Notes under the pieces: generated by a model
What the model saw: the letters and a program-made list of their open reading frames with translations, nothing else
Told to the model about the DNA's origin: nothing
Databases searched by the model: none
NCBI GenBank assembly: GCA_003644825.1
Contig: QNDJ01000150.1
Coordinates: 1 to 5,335 of the forward strand
DNA length: 5,335 nt
Reading direction: 5' to 3'
From: B21-G16 sp003644825 [NCBI: Candidatus Zhuqueibacterota bacterium]
Lineage (GTDB): Bacteria > SM23-31 > B21-G16
In this document: positions 1-5,335 of the stretch, piece after piece
Layout of the letters: every line of letters begins with the position of its first letter
How positions within the stretch are numbered: position 1 is the stretch's first letter
Program-made: the position numbers and the translations under genes

Positions 1-1
1 A

Positions 2-121
2 AATAACAACAAAAAAGTTGCCGTACTGGACAAAAAAGTCAAAAATAAAAAAAGGCACAAAAGAAAAGCCCTTGAAGAAAAAAATAAAATATTATTAGTA
101 AAACTTCAAGACATAATTTAA
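2..121 (+). CDS. C-terminal end of an unidentified lysine-rich protein (5' truncated)
   Basis: The second + frame is open from the window edge to a TAA at 119-121, giving 39 residues. The piece is strongly basic, with a KNKKRHKRKALEEKNK stretch, and ends in ILLVKLQDII. It is too short and too low in complexity to assign a family. Two observations favour real coding: the + strand is A-rich up to about 121 and T-rich from there, as expected when coding strands are purine-rich, and the stop lies only 24 bp from the end of the convergent minus-strand gene. The third + frame is also open to about position 98, but it is shorter and consists mainly of Lys, Ile and Tyr. The gene starts outside the window, so its function cannot be given. 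Confidence 0.5.
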   Translation, partial: NNNKKVAVLDKKVKNKKRHKRKALEEKNKILLVKLQDII

Positions 122-145
122 ACAACGTTTCTTCAAAATATAGAT

Positions 146-2071
146 TCATTTTTTAATTTTAATAATAATTTTATCTTTTTTAGTGTTCAGAATCTGATTG
201 GAAAAATTCTCAAGGAGTTTATATTCTTCTACTTCGAATTTATCCTGCTTCAGAATCAACTTTTCCTGATAGGATAATCCTGCAGATGTTCTGTTTATAA
301 CCCTGAAAAACTCACCAAAGTATTGCCGATTTACTGTGCTTTTAGGGATAGAAACTATCTCTGTATTTGCCGGTATTTTAATATTTATTAGCACCATTTC
401 TGTTTTTTTGAAATCTAAAAAGAATGGATATGTTCTCTTTTTGTCAGAAAAATAATTGTGAAAGTTATAAACAAAAACAGCAGGATTAATTTCAACATTA
501 TTTTCATCATTTAACAAACTTTTTTTTGTTTCAAAGGAATAATTAATTTCCATAGATTTTGAAAGGTCCTCTGGAGAAGTAATATCAAAATCTGTAATAG
601 AGGCTTCAGGAATAACTGTTTGTAATAATTTTTCATAGTAATTTTTTCTTTCATCAATATTTGTTTTAGATATGAGTTTTCTAAATTTTAGTTCATTTTG
701 AGCATAAAACACACTTTTTACCTTTCCTTTAACAAAACCGTCATCGGTAACTGTAATTTCGGCGGAATGATTGATGAGATTTTGTCTCATTCCTGTTAAA
801 GGTGTTTTTAAAAATTTTCCATTTTTATATCCTATTGGAAGTGCGAACACATCCTGACAGTTATAAGGTAGAAATGGGTATCGTGAGAACTTTTCTGATG
901 GGTCAAGCCAGAGCCCATCTTTAATATCCGGGATGAAGGTTATAACACGATTGAACTGATCAGGGCTGGGAAACTGAGGATATATTAGCCCATAGTCTCT
1001 TGTGGAAATAAGACAGGGGTAAGCCTTTATACCTGCTTCTTTTAGCATAGAAACAAAAAGTAAATTTATCTCCTGATTATCTCCAAGCTTTGTTTCAAGA
1101 ATATCATTAACATATAATGGCGATGGTCTGATGCCGATTACAGGTAGTAGTTTTATGTTTGATTCAATATAAGAAAAAATTGCTCTGACCTTTTCTTCTT
1201 TATCTTTTATACCTCTGGTTATTTCTTTAGCAGTTTTTTTTACTTTATCATTTTTTTTCAATTGATAATTGTAGAGTTTTTTCATATTATCGCTTACGTT
1301 TTTCCATTTTTCATTAATAGCGTAGTCATAAGGGTCAAATTTGTAATATGTAAGAGTCAGAAGACAACCAAATGATAATTCTCTTTTTGGTGGCATATTT
1401 ATTTCTGCTTCAAGAGGTTCAATATTATTAAATTTCCATTTATATCTTTCTGCGTCTACAGTAAGGTCTTTAAGGGCGGCTTTAAGTTCCCATTTTGCTT
1501 TTTCAGCGGTAAAATCTCTGGAGCCCTGATTCAGAGGAAAAAAAGCATATTCAAAACCCATTTTCAGGTCAAAAATCAATTCCGCTTCATTAACATATAG
1601 TTCATCCTGAAAATAAAAAGGGTCTATAAAATATAATGATTCTGATATTCTTTCCACAGTATACTCCAGAATACACCCGGGTTCTACTCCAGGGAAATGG
1701 ATAATATTTTCCTTAATATAGTTTCTTTTAAAATATTGAGGAAATATCATTTTTTCTTCGATATTTTCAGGTGAAAGTGGTATAATAGTTCCATCTGGTT
1801 TTATCACTTTTCCTTCAATATTTCTGATAGTAGTGCCCTTTTTATAAGGAACCTTAATATTAGCATATTTTTTAACACCCTCAGATGTAAGAACATTTAT
1901 ACTTTTTGTATCTTTTGTTTTTATGAAAAATACCGCTGTTTCTGTATGAATGGTTATTTTTCTTTCTTTTTTTAGAATGGTAGCACCCTCTGAAGATATT
2001 TGCATAGAAAATAATTTATTTTGAATCGTTAATGGAATTAACAGAATAAACAAAAATCTTAAATATTTCAT
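146..2071 (-). CDS. Exported DUF3857 / transglutaminase-like protein with degenerate catalytic triad
   Basis: Secreted protein of the DUF3857 plus transglutaminase-core architecture, common in envelopes of diderm bacteria; substrate unknown. An upstream ATG at 2086 gives 646 residues, but I prefer the ATG at 2071 (Met6), because GGAG lies 9 nt before it and nothing like an SD precedes 2086. That start gives a classical signal peptide (MKY, then LRFLFILLIPLTI) without a lipobox Cys. In 646-residue numbering, about 35-240 is the DUF3857-like beta region, 280-400 the transglutaminase core, and 435-646 a beta-rich C-terminal region, perhaps DUF3858-like. The core keeps the family frame (GIRPSPLYVNDIL, LGDNQEINLLFVSMLKEAGIKAYP, FNRVITF, LWLDP). 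However, the usual GDC(K/R)D is GDNQE and the usual FNH is FNR, so Cys and His of the triad are Asn337 and Arg380; only Asp395 remains. It is probably a non-catalytic binding or structural protein. The stop is TGA. It follows the DHOD-like gene closely and is probably co-transcribed with it. Confidence 0.85.
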   Translation of the reverse strand: MKYLRFLFILLIPLTIQNKLFSMQISSEGATILKKERKITIHTETAVFFIKTKDTKSINVLTSEGVKKYANIKVPYKKGTTIRNIEGKVIKPDGTIIPLSPENIEEKMIFPQYFKRNYIKENIIHFPGVEPGCILEYTVERISESLYFIDPFYFQDELYVNEAELIFDLKMGFEYAFFPLNQGSRDFTAEKAKWELKAALKDLTVDAERYKWKFNNIEPLEAEINMPPKRELSFGCLLTLTYYKFDPYDYAINEKWKNVSDNMKKLYNYQLKKNDKVKKTAKEITRGIKDKEEKVRAIFSYIESNIKLLPVIGIRPSPLYVNDILETKLGDNQEINLLFVSMLKEAGIKAYPCLISTRDYGLIYPQFPSPDQFNRVITFIPDIKDGLWLDPSEKFSRYPFLPYNCQDVFALPIGYKNGKFLKTPLTGMRQNLINHSAEITVTDDGFVKGKVKSVFYAQNELKFRKLISKTNIDERKNYYEKLLQTVIPEASITDFDITSPEDLSKSMEINYSFETKKSLLNDENNVEINPAVFVYNFHNYFSDKKRTYPFFLDFKKTEMVLINIKIPANTEIVSIPKSTVNRQYFGEFFRVINRTSAGLSYQEKLILKQDKFEVEEYKLLENFSNQILNTKKDKIIIKIKK

Positions 2072-2080
2072 TTTATTTAT

Positions 2081-2084
2081 CTCC
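2081..2084 (-). promoter_or_regulatory. Ribosome binding site that selects the Met6 start of the DUF3857 gene
   Basis: GGAG on the minus strand sits 9 nt upstream of the ATG at 2071-2069. The alternative ATG at 2086-2084 overlaps this motif and has only a CTCTTAAA-type sequence before it. The shorter start also puts the signal peptide directly at the N-terminus. Confidence 0.6.
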
Positions 2085-2095
2085 ATTTTAAGAGT

Positions 2096-3256
2096 TTAAA
2101 TCTGATATAAGTATATAGCTTTTTTCGGGCACATTTCTACACATAATCCACATCCAGAACAGACGTTTTCAATTATGTAATATGCCTCATTATCAGTTTT
2201 ACTGATAGCATTAAAATTACATATCTTTTCGCATATACCACAACTATTGCACAGGTTAGAATCAATATCAGCTTTAACTTTCTGCGTTCTATCAACCTGG
2301 TGCAGCGAAAGAATTTTATTACAGATTTTACTTTTAAAATCCTTAATTGAACTGTATCCTTTTTCATCCATAAACTTTTCAATTTCATCAATAAGTTTTC
2401 TTATAATACCAAACCCGGAAAGATATAATAAAGTGCATATCTGTGTGGAATCTGCTCCTGCCATAATTAGCTTTATGATATCCTGTCCATTATGTATACC
2501 CCCTGAACCACTGACCGGTATTTTAATATATGGAGAAAATTCACTTATCCATCTCAGGGCATAAAGCAGTGAGTATGAACCTCCGTAACCTGCATACCCC
2601 CCGTGCATTACAGGTTTTTCATTTAGTATGTCGATATCAAGGCCAGCAAACCTGCTAAAAGATGTTATTCCATCTGCGCCATTTTCTTCAATTATTTTTG
2701 CTGTTAAAAGTGGGCTGTTTAACTGGGGAGTCATCTTACAAACAATATCAATTTTCACTGAATTTTTTACTATTTTAAGAACATCTTTTATATACTCATT
2801 CATCTTATTCCGATAATCTCGAATATGGTCACTATAAGGGCAGGATAGATTAAGTTCTATTGCATCTGCACCGGCTTCTTCCAGCAATTTTGAATATTCT
2901 TCCCAGCCTTTTTCAGTAATGCAGGCAATACTCCCGATAACAGGAAAATCAACGGATTTTTTGGCTTTAGATATTTCTTCTGCATATTCCCAAGGACCAA
3001 ATTTGCTTGCCTGTTCATAGCTGTAAAAGGAATATGATGTTAATTTTCCTGAGCCTCTCTGGATGATTTTATATTTTGGAGCGGGGTCTTTTCTACATTT
3101 TTCATCCTCAAAAAGGGTTTTCATAACAGATGAACCAGCACCTGAATCCTCAATTTTTTTAAGCTTTTCTGCAGTTTCTGTTAATCCACAGGAAGCAATA
3201 ACTACAGGATTTTTTATTTCAACATTTGCAGAGTATCGGGATTTTAAATTTTTCAT
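2096..3256 (-). CDS. Dihydroorotate dehydrogenase-like FMN protein with C-terminal 2x[4Fe-4S] ferredoxin domain
   Basis: A 386-residue cytoplasmic oxidoreductase that joins a DHOD/PreA-type FMN TIM barrel (about 1-315) to a bacterial ferredoxin domain (about 328-384). The barrel shows NPVVIAS near the N-terminus, ELNLSCP at 134-140 with the DHOD/DPD-type Asn136 and Cys139, KMTP at 174-177 (flavin-contacting Lys), and the FMN phosphate loop SGSGGIHNGQDI at 249-260 followed by AGAD. The AGAGSSVMKTLFEDE-like N-terminal stretch and ADGITSFSRFAGLDID at 194-209 recall the 'DHOD-like' subgroup rather than true PyrD. The tail has two CxxCxxCxxxC clusters: C336/C339/C342/C346 and C366/C369/C372/C376. 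The first ends in Cys-Asn instead of Cys-Pro. The family predicts electron transfer between ferredoxin-level donors and FMN; the substrate is unknown. It could be called PreA-like, but no PreT-type partner and no pyrimidine genes are here. The start codon has no SD. The stop is TAA. Confidence 0.88.
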   Translation of the reverse strand: MKNLKSRYSANVEIKNPVVIASCGLTETAEKLKKIEDSGAGSSVMKTLFEDEKCRKDPAPKYKIIQRGSGKLTSYSFYSYEQASKFGPWEYAEEISKAKKSVDFPVIGSIACITEKGWEEYSKLLEEAGADAIELNLSCPYSDHIRDYRNKMNEYIKDVLKIVKNSVKIDIVCKMTPQLNSPLLTAKIIEENGADGITSFSRFAGLDIDILNEKPVMHGGYAGYGGSYSLLYALRWISEFSPYIKIPVSGSGGIHNGQDIIKLIMAGADSTQICTLLYLSGFGIIRKLIDEIEKFMDEKGYSSIKDFKSKICNKILSLHQVDRTQKVKADIDSNLCNSCGICEKICNFNAISKTDNEAYYIIENVCSGCGLCVEMCPKKAIYLYQI

Positions 3257-3258
3257 TA

Positions 3259-3297
3259 TTAAAGATTTATCGAAACTTATCTATTATTTAAAGATTT
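3259..3297. repeat. 10-bp direct repeat before the DHOD-like gene
   Basis: TTAAAGATTT on the + strand occurs at 3259-3268 and again at 3288-3297, 29 bp apart from start to start. One copy lies 3 bp from the DHOD-like start codon, the other at the end of the in-frame extension of the upstream gene. It could be a binding-site pair or a chance result in AT-rich DNA. Confidence 0.3.
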
Positions 3298-3309
3298 CAA
3301 TCTGGTCAA
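3281..3309 (-). promoter_or_regulatory. Possible promoter for the DHOD-like gene
   Basis: On the minus strand TTGACC (3309-3304) is followed after 17 nt by TAATAG (3286-3281). The -35 matches well; the -10 matches only moderately (3 of 6 to TATAAT). Transcription would begin about 3275, leaving a leader of roughly 18 nt without a Shine-Dalgarno sequence. The same bases can be read as codons of the in-frame extension of the upstream gene, so this remains weak. Confidence 0.22.
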
Positions 3310-3361
3310 CTTTTATTTTACTCATTTTTGTGAGTTTATTTTTTTCGTGGGATTCATCATG
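3284..3361 (-). other. Open in-frame extension after the TAG stop of the nitroreductase gene, ending in TAA-TAG
   Basis: Past the TAG at 3364-3362 the nitroreductase frame stays open for 25 more codons, starting HDESHEKNKLTK, and closes with TAA (3286-3284) directly followed by TAG (3283-3281). The second half can also be read as a 13-residue ORF, MSKIKVDQIEIFK, from the ATG at 3325. If the extension is or was coding, the gap to the DHOD-like gene falls from about 105 bp to about 24 bp. I see no SD for the 13-residue ORF. It is most likely untranslated remnant sequence or occasional read-through. Confidence 0.3.
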
Positions 3362-4201
3362 CTATTTATTCCATTTCATTTCTTCCCAGTTCCAGCTTAC
3401 TGGATTTCCGCATCCACATTTGCATTTCGGTGGGTTTTTGAGAATTTTTAGAATACCATTTTTCCCGAATTTTGAGTGCCCCGGAATAAAAATTCTGCTT
3501 CTTACAAGGCTAACAATAGGCTGACCACAACCACAGGCACATCTTTTTATCTTCTGGTTATTTTCATCCAGAGCCGGTATCTTATACGAGATTTCGTTTC
3601 TCTTTTTTTCCTTTTTATGGTTTTTCTCTTTTACATATCTGTTTATAAATATCCTGTTGTTATACCTTATTTTTTTTGTTGTTTTCCTGATTTTTGTTTC
3701 TTCAGGTATTCCAACAGGTAAAATTGCCAGTGGAACAAAATTATCAGGAACTTCAAGAATCTCATTCAGAAAAGACGGGTCTCCTGGAGTGTAAGTAATT
3801 GTTCCGAGGTTTTGCTCAACAATTGCAAGGGTTATATAAGAGATTGAAATCCAGGTTGATTCAAGCCAGTATGGTGCTCTTTTATCTCCAAAAACGCATA
3901 ATAAAACAGGTGCATCGGTCAAGAATCTCTTTTCAGAAGTTATGTTCTGTTTTTTCAACCAGGCACGTATACTTTGAGGTGCATTTCTATGCCAGATTTC
4001 ATCTACCTTTTCACACTCGGTTCTGATTAATTTTTTAATTTTCTGGTCTTTTACAATTATATATAACCAGGGTTGTCTGTTAGCTCCAGAGGGTGCAAGC
4101 CTTCCTATTCTCAATATATCGTAGATTTTCTCATCGGGTATTTTTTTTCTCTTGTAGTTTCTTACACTTTTTCTCTCTTTAATTAAATTAATAAGGCTCA
4201 T
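3362..4201 (-). CDS. Nitroreductase-family flavoprotein with C-terminal cysteine-rich CxCGCG extension
   Basis: A 279-residue protein. Residues 1 to about 188 form an FMN-dependent nitroreductase-fold domain: ERKSVRNY at 9-16 (FMN phosphate-binding RxSxR), LAPSGANRQPW at 35-45, a GTITYTPG segment at 133-140 and LPVGIPEE at 161-168, closing with an IRYNN motif like the usual HYNRW. The family reduces nitro compounds, quinones or enamide-type bonds with NAD(P)H or reduced ferredoxin; the substrate is unknown here. The domain alone matches the usual length of about 170-200 residues. A lysine-rich linker (about 190-220) and two Cys cassettes follow: CACGCGQP at 221-228 with GH at 241-242, and CKCGCGNP at 260-267, where the frame meets TAG twelve codons later, before any matching GH. 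These look like small metal-binding units. The linker has no internal ATG. The start is supported by AAAGG 8 nt upstream and lies 13 bp after lipA, implying one transcript. Confidence 0.85.
   Translation of the reverse strand: MSLINLIKERKSVRNYKRKKIPDEKIYDILRIGRLAPSGANRQPWLYIIVKDQKIKKLIRTECEKVDEIWHRNAPQSIRAWLKKQNITSEKRFLTDAPVLLCVFGDKRAPYWLESTWISISYITLAIVEQNLGTITYTPGDPSFLNEILEVPDNFVPLAILPVGIPEETKIRKTTKKIRYNNRIFINRYVKEKNHKKEKKRNEISYKIPALDENNQKIKRCACGCGQPIVSLVRSRIFIPGHSKFGKNGILKILKNPPKCKCGCGNPVSWNWEEMKWNK
3365..3541 (-). repeat. Two CxCGCG cassettes encoded in tandem, the second incomplete
   Basis: Residues 221-259 and 260-279 of the nitroreductase-fusion protein share the pattern C-x-C-G-C-G-(Q/N)-P-(V/I). 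The first continues through FIPGHSKFGKN to a Gly-His pair; the second stops at WNWEEMKWNK. Cys spacing and the following His suggest Zn or another metal as ligand, but that is inference. The unit resembles CxCGCG...GH segments I recall from phage-like or HNH-associated proteins; I cannot confirm this without a search. Confidence 0.5.
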
Positions 4202-4209
4202 TTTAAATA

Positions 4210-4214
4210 CCTTT
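4210..4214 (-). promoter_or_regulatory. Ribosome binding site of the nitroreductase gene
   Basis: AAAGG on the minus strand, 8 nt before the ATG at 4201-4199. It occupies the start of the 13-bp gap after the lipA stop codon, consistent with translation within a shared transcript. Confidence 0.55.
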
Positions 4215-5126
4215 TTAATTATTATTTATAAAGCTTGTAAACTGTTCTTGGGCATGAAAAGAGCTTCTTACAAGAGGTCCACATTCGATATGTTTAAAAC
4301 CAAATTCTGATATTCTTTCTTTTATTTCCTCAAACTCATCAGGAGTATAATATTTCTTTACAGGGTAATGGTTTTTTGTAGGTTGCAAATACTGGCCAAT
4401 TGTAACAATTTCACAGGAATGCTCTTTAAGGTCTTTCATTGTATTAATTATTTCATCAAAAGATTCACCCAGCCCCAGCATTATTCCTGACTTCACGATT
4501 ATTTTGTTTTTTATTTTTTTTGCACTGGATAACAGTTCCAGAGACCTTTCATAATTTGCAAGGGGCCGAATTTCGGAGTATAACCTTGGAACTGTTTCTA
4601 TATTATGATTTAAAATATCCGGAGAAGCCTCAATAACATTTTTAAGTGCTTCAGTTGAACCATTGAAATCAGGAATCAAAACTTCAATAATAATCTTAGA
4701 ATTCAAACTTTTTACCAATCTAATAGTTCTGGCAAAATGCTCTGCGCCACCATCGGGAAGATCATCTCTTGTTACAGATGTTATTACCACATAAGATAAA
4801 CCCAGAATTTCGACCATTTTTGCTATGTTTACCGGTTCTTCCGGAGATGGTGGTAAAGGCCTTCCTTTCTCAATAGCACAAAATCTGCAATTCCTTGTGC
4901 AGTATTTGCCAAGAATTAAAAAAGTTGCTGTTCCATTACCAAAACAATGAGATATGTTCGGGCATAAGGCACTCTGACAGACAGTATTAATATTATACTT
5001 TTCCAGCAAACCTTTTATTTCAATATATTTTTTATTAAAGTTTATCTTTCTTTTTAACCAGAAAGGTAAATTTCTTAGGATTATAATTTTCTTTTTTGTT
5101 ATATACTTGATAACAAAATAATACAT
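4215..5126 (-). CDS. lipA: Lipoyl synthase LipA (radical SAM)
   Basis: Inserts two sulfur atoms into octanoyl groups on carrier proteins (GcvH or 2-oxoacid dehydrogenase E2) to give lipoyl groups; cytoplasmic. All diagnostic motifs are present in the 303-residue product: the auxiliary [4Fe-4S] cluster CX4CX5C (C50, C55, C61), the radical-SAM cluster CX3CX2C (C76, C80, C83), TSVTRDDLPDGGA at 116-128, NHNIETVPRLY at 173-183, GQYLQPTKNHYPV at 244-256, and the C-terminal RSS motif (R287-S288-S289), whose last Ser is the auxiliary-cluster ligand. RSSY is RSSF here. The first 18 residues (MYYFVIKYITKKKIIILR) precede the usual start region (NLPFWLKRKI), so the N-terminus is longer than typical or the true start is downstream at a non-ATG codon; no SD precedes the ATG. 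It is the first gene of the minus-strand block. No lipB, lplA or lipoylated-protein gene is in the window, so the octanoyl source cannot be inferred. Confidence 0.97.
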   Translation of the reverse strand: MYYFVIKYITKKKIIILRNLPFWLKRKINFNKKYIEIKGLLEKYNINTVCQSALCPNISHCFGNGTATFLILGKYCTRNCRFCAIEKGRPLPPSPEEPVNIAKMVEILGLSYVVITSVTRDDLPDGGAEHFARTIRLVKSLNSKIIIEVLIPDFNGSTEALKNVIEASPDILNHNIETVPRLYSEIRPLANYERSLELLSSAKKIKNKIIVKSGIMLGLGESFDEIINTMKDLKEHSCEIVTIGQYLQPTKNHYPVKKYYTPDEFEEIKERISEFGFKHIECGPLVRSSFHAQEQFTSFINNN

Positions 5127-5158
5127 AAAATCTTAAATATCAATAAAGTTATGATTAA

Positions 5159-5191
5159 AAAATCAATCATTCTATTTTGTTGATTGATTTT
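5159..5191. promoter_or_regulatory. Perfect 11-bp inverted repeat in the divergent region, possible operator
   Basis: AAAATCAATCA (5159-5169) and TGATTGATTTT (5181-5191) are exact reverse complements separated by 11 nt. The centres are 22 bp apart, about two helical turns, as expected for a dimeric regulator binding one DNA face. It lies between lipA and the divergent hypothetical gene. An additional AATCAAT occurs at 5213-5219, touching the + start codon. The arms also contain outward-facing TTGATT, which could act as -35 elements. There is no T-tract after a GC stem, so an intrinsic terminator is unlikely. Confidence 0.4.
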
Positions 5192-5210
5192 CAATTTTAA
5201 ATTATATAAA
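5180..5210 (+). promoter_or_regulatory. Possible promoter of the divergent + strand gene
   Basis: TTGATT (5180-5185), a 17-nt spacer, then TATATA (5203-5208), overlapping TATAAA (5205-5210). Initiation expected at about 5215-5220 would leave almost no leader before the ATG at 5220, which fits the lack of a Shine-Dalgarno sequence. The right arm of the inverted repeat overlaps the -35, so a bound factor would probably repress. Confidence 0.35.
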
Positions 5211-5219
5211 TTAATCAAT

Positions 5220-5335
5220 ATGAATAAAATAAAACTGAAGAAAGAAGTCCTGCTTCAAGAACTGGAAAATCTCTGTGCAAAGCTGGATATTTCTGTTCGA
5301 TACGAGACCGGTGATTTTGCAGGTGGATTCTGTAG
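5220..5335 (+). CDS. N-terminal part of a small conserved hypothetical protein (3' truncated)
   Basis: An ATG at 5220-5222 opens a frame that stays open to the window edge (38 complete codons). It reads MNKIKLKKEVLLQELENL followed by CAKLDISVRYETGDFAGGFCR. A charged helix precedes a beta-like segment with the pattern (I/V)xVRYExGDFxGG(F/L)CR, which I recall from a family of roughly 90-100-residue uncharacterised bacterial proteins; this is from memory and not verified. Base composition becomes purine-rich and GC rises at the start codon, as expected for coding DNA. No SD is visible upstream (AATTAATCAAT precedes the ATG). The gene is divergent from lipA over 93 bp and may share its control region. 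No function can be given. Confidence 0.7.
   Translation, partial: MNKIKLKKEVLLQELENLCAKLDISVRYETGDFAGGFC

Noticed and set aside
3-98. Third + frame at the left edge as the true end of the truncated gene
   Set aside because: It is shorter than the second frame, almost only Lys/Ile/Tyr, and ends earlier, away from the strand-composition switch at about 121.
119-150. Intrinsic terminator between the convergent genes
   Set aside because: No GC-rich stem with a following T-run could be found in this short interval on either strand.
2173-2391. A 72-codon minus-strand frame inside the DHOD-like gene
   Set aside because: It overlaps the ferredoxin-domain coding sequence in another frame, and the two four-Cys motifs fix the correct frame.
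3322-3360. 12-codon ORF starting ATGATG and overlapping the next ATG by ATGA
   Set aside because: Very short, Lys/Asn-rich, no ribosome binding site; the overlap is likely to be chance.
3362-3364. Pyrrolysine or amber reassignment as the explanation of the TAG codon
   Set aside because: One TAG with a short open extension is not enough; no pyl genes, suppressor tRNA or Pyl-dependent methyltransferase is in the window. Kept only as a question in the findings.
2247-4026. Several + strand open frames of 62-153 codons opposite the minus-strand genes
   Set aside because: They lie wholly or mostly opposite well-supported genes, are rich in Phe, Ser, Leu and Ile as antisense frames of A-rich genes are, and show no family motifs or ribosome binding sites.
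5159-5191. Inverted repeat as intrinsic terminator or mobile-element end
   Set aside because: The stem is very AT-rich, it lies between divergent starts where no terminator is needed, and there is no transposase gene or target-site duplication.

Overview
The window looks like a chromosomal segment of an AT-rich, probably diderm and anaerobic bacterium. I infer this from three things: a secreted DUF3857/transglutaminase-fold protein, an FMN oxidoreductase carrying its own ferredoxin domain, and the low GC content. I cannot name the lineage. There are no tRNA, rRNA, IS, CRISPR or phage structural genes. Coding strands here are purine-rich, so strand composition flips at about 121 and again near 5200, which matches the gene orientations.

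Layout. (1) Positions 2-121, + strand: the lysine-rich C-terminal end of a gene that begins outside the window. It converges on the next gene. (2) Positions 146-5126, - strand: a four-gene block read right to left. It runs lipA (lipoyl synthase), then a nitroreductase-fold flavoprotein with an unusual cysteine-rich C-terminal extension, then a DHOD-like FMN protein with a 2x[4Fe-4S] ferredoxin tail, then an exported DUF3857/transglutaminase-like protein. Gaps are 13 bp, about 105 bp and 9-24 bp, so lipA with the nitroreductase and the DHOD-like gene with the DUF3857 gene look like co-transcribed pairs. The 105-bp gap may hold an extra promoter. (3) Positions 5127-5219: a 93-bp divergent intergenic region with a perfect 11-bp inverted repeat. 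(4) Positions 5220-5335, + strand: the 5' end of a small conserved hypothetical gene.

How the genes work together. LipA is an Fe-S/SAM enzyme and the next two products are flavin or flavin/Fe-S redox proteins, so the cluster has a redox flavour, but I see no single pathway joining them. No lipB, lplA, gcvH or E2 gene lies in the window. The DUF3857 protein would act outside the cytoplasm and is probably an operon passenger.

Most interesting points: the transglutaminase-like domain has lost its catalytic Cys and His but kept the Asp; the nitroreductase carries two CxCGCG cassettes, the second apparently cut short at a TAG codon; the frame stays open past that TAG until a TAA-TAG tandem stop; and the genes that could be promoter-proximal lack Shine-Dalgarno sequences while the operon-internal ones have them.
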